Below are positions 14,901-16,772 of a DNA stretch of 16,772 nucleotides, piece by piece. The DNA is from Chlamydomonas sphaeroides. Its lineage: Eukaryota; Chlorophyta; Chlorophyceae; Chlamydomonadales; Chlamydomonadaceae. Position numbers and translations under genes: made by a program. Position 1 is the first letter of the stretch; every line of letters begins with the position of its first letter. The notes under the pieces were generated by a model that worked only from the letters and a program-made list of their open reading frames with translations, was not told where the DNA came from and made no database searches. Location: positions 7,429-24,200 of the forward strand of contig BDDC01000201.1 of the NCBI GenBank assembly GCA_001662425.1, written 5' to 3'.

Positions 14901-16772
14901 ACACATGGGTTTCGTGTTCGGACGGCACCTGCCGCATTCGCGACGCAACCGGCCGGCTGCTGCGGGAGCTGGGGCCAGCAGCGCTGCCGGCTGACTGCTC
15001 CTCGGTCATGTGGCTGCGCCTGCACCCCAACGACCGGGCCCTGCTGGAGGTTGGGCTCAACGCAAGCCTGCACCCAGGCGGCGCGGCAGGCACGTTTATG
15101 ACGCAGCGGCAGGGGCCTGTGGAGCGGCGGCATCGGTCGATGCAGGAGCTGGTTTTGCAGGCGCCGGCGAAGCTGCCGGTCCCAGCACGACCGCAGGCAC
15201 CGGTACAGCGGCAGGCGCCAGCACAACGGCTGGCGCTGGCGACGGGCGCTGGCGCAGGCGTCGGTGCGGGTGCCGGTGCGGGCGCAGGCGCGCGGTCTCT
15301 GCGGTCGCTGAGCCCAGCCGCGCGAACCCCGCACGACGCGTGGCGGCCGCTCAGGGCGCGGCGTTCCGAGGAGAGGCCTTCCGACGAGAGGCGTGCGCCG
15401 CCGCAGCTGCAGCAGCCCGGGTCGTGTGCGGACATGCCCAACGAGGGCGCTGCAGCGCAGCAGGGCCCTCCACCACAGCAGGCCCTGATGCCATGGGTGC
15501 CGCACCACTGCTCACCGCCGCAGCCCCAGCAGGCACAGCCCCAGGCGCAGCAGCAGCAGCAGGCGGAGCCGCAGGCGGAGCCGCAGCAAGAGCAGGAGCA
15601 AGAGCAGGAGCAAGAGCAGGAGCAGGAGCAAGAGCAGGAGCAGGAGCAGGAGCCGCCAGCAGAGACGCTGCAGGCACATTCCCCACGACAAGGGGCCTTG
15701 CGGCCGCCGGGCGTGCGGCCTTCGGGAGACGCAGCGCCGCTGCAGCTGCCGTTCGCTGCTTCCTCGCCTCTCGGGCTCGCATGCGCCCCACGAGGCCCGA
15801 GGCAGTGCGGCCTCACGCCCAGTCAGCAAAGCCAGCTGGCCGTCGTGCCGTACGTGACGGCACCAAGGCCCCCGCCCGTGACATCCGTCCATGCCATCTC
15901 CATCGCCCACCTGCACGGCTGTCTGCCGCCGGGCGTTGGGCTGCCGCCGCTGCGGCCAGGGGAGGTGCGGCTGTGCGGCCTCACCTTCCACCCCTCGCTG
16001 GACGTCCGCGGCGCCATGCAGCGCTGGGAGCAGCGGCACGGAGGAGAGCAGCGACTGCAGGACCAGCCACCGGCCGAGGCGCAGATGAGCGTCCCGTGCA
16101 TCGATGGCAGAAGGAACGGGGATGGGCCCCTGCCGCCGTGGGCTGCTATCTTCGAGAGCCACGATCTGGACCGTGACCTGGTGTGCTGGGGGCTGGCGGC
16201 GGCTCTGGGGCTGACGGCTGAGCGGGGCCTGGACGCGCCACTGCCCGAGGGGCCGCTGCAGCCGACCGGCGTAGAGCCGAGGCGGGACCCCGGCCGCGGA
16301 GGTCTGGGGCTCTTCGCCACGGCCCCCATCCGCCACAGCAGCGTCATCGGCGTTGTGGGCGGCTACGTGCTGCCGCAGCAGCCCGGCGGTAGGGACTTTG
16401 CGGCGAGCGGCTACCGGCATCTACCGGCCGAGGCGCGAGCGGAGCTGCAGCGGCGGCTAGCGTCCGGTTCCGCGACGGGCGGTGTGGACGAGGCACTGCC
16501 GTGGCGCTTCCTGGCGACCTCCTTCCGCCTGCCCTACGTCGGAGCGGAGGAGCTGGCGGCGGCTGGGACGGCCGCCGCCGAGGGACCAGGTGCGGCGGGC
16601 CTTCCGCTGTCAGTTCGGGGCCAAAGAGGGTCGGTCCTGCTGCCACAAGGCCGAGCCAGCAGAGCATCGAATCCTGCCGTCTTCAATCCTTTCCTTCCGG
16701 CCCACAGGCCTCCCTCCGCTGGATGTGCAGCAGCTGGGGTACGGCAACCTGGCGGCTCTGGTCAACGACCCG
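8829..16772 (+). CDS. Copy B: intact multi-repeat (B3-like) SET-domain protein, 3' end off the window
   Basis: My model joins 8829-8904, 9036-9913, 10277-10381, 10535-16589 and 16708 to the edge, about 2,393 residues. Order: disordered N-terminus (1-770), R1 (about 773-895), R2 (1060-1188), R3 (1218-1333), R4 (1385-1493), R5 (1517-1635), R6 (1756-1865), Gln/Glu/Pro-rich linker (1866-2130), pre-SET (about 2140-2264) and SET from 2265. SET domains transfer methyl groups from S-adenosylmethionine to lysines, mostly on histones. The repeats look like B3 DNA-binding barrels, so the protein may target itself to DNA; that is inference. The ATG at 8829 follows a strong acceptor, and the next intron joins in phase; an ATG at 9038 is an alternative. 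Main exon: no stop in over 6 kb and codon-by-codon homology to copy A. The SET C-terminus is missing only because the window ends. Confidence 0.75.
8905..9035 (+). other. Copy B intron 1 (131 nt, phase 1)
   Basis: Donor GTGCGC; acceptor CATCCCCAG with a long C/T-rich tract (ccccaccctt and following). Joining gives Gly-Met-Ser-Ala-Ala in frame. Confidence 0.6.
9036..9913 (+). CDS. Copy B exon 2, disordered N-terminal region
   Basis: This exon is Gly/Ser/Pro/Arg-rich, with a four-His run near 9225, a basic His-Arg-His-Gly-Arg-Arg-Arg-Arg stretch near 9285 (possible nuclear localisation), and a Gly/Asp block near 9530-9580. It has recognisable but loose similarity to copy A 480-1095. It ends at CCG|GTGAGC, phase 0, matching the copy A donor at 1095. 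No catalytic domain is visible. Confidence 0.6.
9914..10276 (+). other. Copy B intron 2 (363 nt)
   Basis: Strong GTGAGC donor; the reading frame stops soon after (TGA at 9968). The end at TACGCAG (10276) is chosen because the following 105 bases are open in phase, bounded by a strong donor, and resemble copy A after 1711. Confidence 0.5.
10277..10381 (+). CDS. Copy B exon 3 (105 nt, possible cassette exon)
   Basis: It encodes 35 residues, phase 0 at both ends, closing at CAG|GTGAGC. It contains Phe-Lys-His-Glu, a SUMO-type motif. Because the length is a multiple of three it could be skipped without frame change. Its first 16 bases nearly repeat the start of exon 4. Confidence 0.5.
10382..10534 (+). 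other. Copy B intron 3 (153 nt)
   Basis: GTGAGC donor; acceptor CCATGCAG at 10534 is chosen for its phase. The frame of exon 4 meets TGA at 10499-10501, so exon 4 must start after that. The pyrimidine tract is modest, and another AG at 10505 gives a different phase. Confidence 0.45.
10535..16589 (+). CDS. Copy B main exon (6,055 nt): linker, R1-R6, pre-SET and SET-N
   Basis: It is open throughout, in the frame whose codons start at positions 10535+3n. The first 1.25 kb is a disordered, Ala/Gly/Pro-rich linker with a Leu-Lys-Pro-Glu motif (10856) and two copies of a Pro-Glu-Pro-Gly-Asp-x-Ala-Gly-Ala segment (about 11115 and 11260). Six repeats, a Gln-rich linker and the SET start follow. It ends in a phase-1 donor shared with copy A. 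A 6-kb exon is long for these algae but typical of linker-rich regulators. Confidence 0.8.
11792..12160 (+). other. Copy B repeat R1 (B3-like)
   Basis: Residues about 773-895. Landmarks: Val-Gly-Leu-Leu-Leu-Gly, Ala-Trp-Arg-Leu-Thr-Gly-Leu, Trp, then Gly-Ala-Arg-Pro-Gly-Asp-Arg-Leu and a closing Ala-Ile-Ser-Leu strand. No equivalent in copy A. Confidence 0.55.
12653..13039 (+). other. Copy B repeat R2 (B3-like)
   Basis: Residues about 1060-1188. Landmarks: Gly-Ala-Thr-Arg-Thr-Gly-Ser-Ile-Phe, Arg-Leu-Leu-Gly, an acidic Asp run in a loop, Leu-Trp-Arg-Leu-Thr-Gly-Leu, Gly-Ala-Arg-Ala-Gly-Asp and Leu-Ala-Val-Ser-Leu. Its second half is the best conserved part relative to copy A. Confidence 0.6.
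13127..13474 (+). other. Copy B repeat R3 (B3-like)
   Basis: Residues about 1218-1333. Landmarks: Val-Pro-Leu-Gly-Arg-Val-Arg-Arg-Leu-Leu-Gly, Gly-Leu-Ala-Pro-Gly-Gln, Cys-Trp-Arg-Leu, Gly-Ala-Cys-Pro-Gly-Asp-Thr-Leu and a closing Leu-Val-Met-Arg-Leu. Confidence 0.6.
13535..13627 (+). other. Copy B acidic Ser/Asp/Gly linker
   Basis: A run rich in Ser-Asp and Asp-Gly dipeptides between R3 and R4, with likely CK2-type phosphorylation sites. A similar run precedes R4 in copy A (about 3955-4035), so its charge is conserved though its length is not. Confidence 0.6.
13628..13954 (+). other. Copy B repeat R4 (divergent member)
   Basis: Residues about 1385-1493. It lacks the central Trp-Arg-Leu strand but keeps Leu-Thr-Lys-Leu-Arg-Thr-Leu, Phe-Pro-Gln-Gln-Cys and Gly-Leu-Phe-Asp-Gly-Gly-Arg-Leu-Ala-Arg-Gln-Leu-Gly-Leu followed by a Pro-Gly-Ala-Glu-Leu turn. 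It may be a circularly shifted or different barrel. Confidence 0.45.
14024..14380 (+). other. Copy B repeat R5 (B3-like)
   Basis: Residues about 1517-1635. Landmarks: Met-Val-Tyr-Val-Pro-Gln, Ala-Leu-Leu-Gly, Gly-Arg-Thr-Leu-Pro-Val-Gln-Pro, Asp-Trp-Arg-Val and Gly-Ala-Lys-Leu-Gly-Met. The usual Asp after Gly is Met here. Confidence 0.5.
14501..14530 (+). repeat. (GGGGCC)n imperfect tract encoding Gly-Ala
   Basis: Five hexamers, three perfect GGGGCC and two variants. Runs of four Gs at regular spacing could form a G-quadruplex on the coding strand. Confidence 0.9.
14741..15070 (+). other. Copy B repeat R6 (divergent member)
   Basis: Residues about 1756-1865. Landmarks: Val-Pro-Leu-Arg-Leu, Leu-Ser-Ala-Pro-Ala-Ala-Glu-Leu-Arg-Thr-Leu-Leu-Pro, a Thr-Trp-Val strand, and Asn-Asp-Arg-Ala-Leu-Leu-Glu-Val. 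It is truncated in copy A. Confidence 0.45.
15584..15652 (+). repeat. Glu-Gln dipeptide repeat (GAGCAG/GAGCAA)
   Basis: About 11 Glu-Gln dipeptides in a row in the linker before SET. Mixed CAA and CAG codons show some age or selection for the peptide. On the opposite strand the same tract reads as Cys-Ser or Leu runs, which is not meaningful. Confidence 0.95.
16268..16772 (+). CDS. Copy B SET domain (partial)
   Basis: It begins Gly-Val-Glu-Pro-Arg-Arg-Asp-Pro-Gly-Arg-Gly-Gly-Leu-Gly-Leu-Phe, then Ile-Gly-Val-Val-Gly-Gly-Tyr-Val. It crosses a 118-nt intron (16590-16707) and reaches Gly-Asn-Leu-Ala-Ala-Leu-Val-Asn-Asp-Pro at the edge. The segment with the catalytic Tyr lies beyond the window. 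Confidence 0.75.
16590..16707 (+). other. Copy B SET intron (118 nt, phase 1)
   Basis: CCAG|GTGCGG donor and CCCACAG|GCC acceptor; same length, phase and nearly the same sequence as the copy A intron at 6535-6652. No stop falls in the read-through frame, so unspliced RNA stays open. Confidence 0.85.

Noticed and set aside
14668..15816. Minus-strand open frame (382 codons) with Ser-Cys repeats
   Set aside because: It is the antisense shadow of copy B R6 and of the Glu-Gln tract; the repeats are explained by the sense repeat.
15010..16176. Forward 388-codon frame, Ala/Gly/Arg-rich
   Set aside because: It overlaps copy B's main exon in another frame. Only the copy B frame is homologous to the SET and pre-SET sequence and remains open beyond it.
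1..16772. Transposon, tRNA or rRNA genes
   Set aside because: I found no terminal repeats, transposase or reverse transcriptase motifs, or RNA-gene signatures on either strand; the tandem duplication has no visible mobile-element boundary.

Overview
The window reads as nuclear DNA of a green alga, most likely a chlorophycean (Chlamydomonas/volvocine-like). The grounds are very high GC with G/C-ending codons, short GT-AG introns with pyrimidine-rich acceptors, a TGTAA polyadenylation motif, and proteins with long Ala/Gly/Gln/Ser linkers. It is not bacterial: conserved phase-matched introns interrupt the coding frames. I identify the lineage by style only; no marker gene is present.

Layout: two tandem, same-strand (+) paralogues of one unusual gene. 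Copy A runs from beyond the left edge to 7845. Copy B starts at 8829 and runs off the right edge at 16772. Both encode a very large protein with a disordered N-terminus, a series of ~110-130-residue repeats that resemble plant B3 DNA-binding barrels, a Gln-rich linker, and a SET (lysine methyltransferase) domain. About 980 bases between them hold the presumed 3' UTR of A (TGTAA at 8424, followed at once by an 18-nt perfect palindrome) and the promoter and 5' UTR of B.

Copy B looks intact as far as it is seen. I model five exons (8829-8904, 9036-9913, 10277-10381, 10535-16589, 16708 to the edge) giving about 2,393 residues in one continuous frame. It has six repeats (R1-R6) and then the first two-thirds of the SET domain. 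The main exon is open for over 6 kb; because it also reaches the right edge without a stop, simple closed-ORF calling misses it.

Copy A is clearly homologous but broken: it lacks R1, changes frame at several places (one explained by a 14-nt tandem duplication at 3001), has stops at 5707 and 6111, and has a truncated R6. Its SET exons and their two introns are preserved, and it shows the C-terminus missing from B: the end of the SET domain followed by an in-frame Arg-Ser repeat and a Gly/Pro/Arg-rich tail. I treat A as a decaying pseudogene, or a gene whose model is distorted by sequence errors. Identity between copies rises towards the last SET exon (65 of 65 bases identical), suggesting gene conversion.

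Functional reading (inference): if the repeats bind DNA, this would be a histone methyltransferase that carries its own array of DNA-targeting modules, with repeated psi-K-x-E (SUMO-type) motifs in its linkers.
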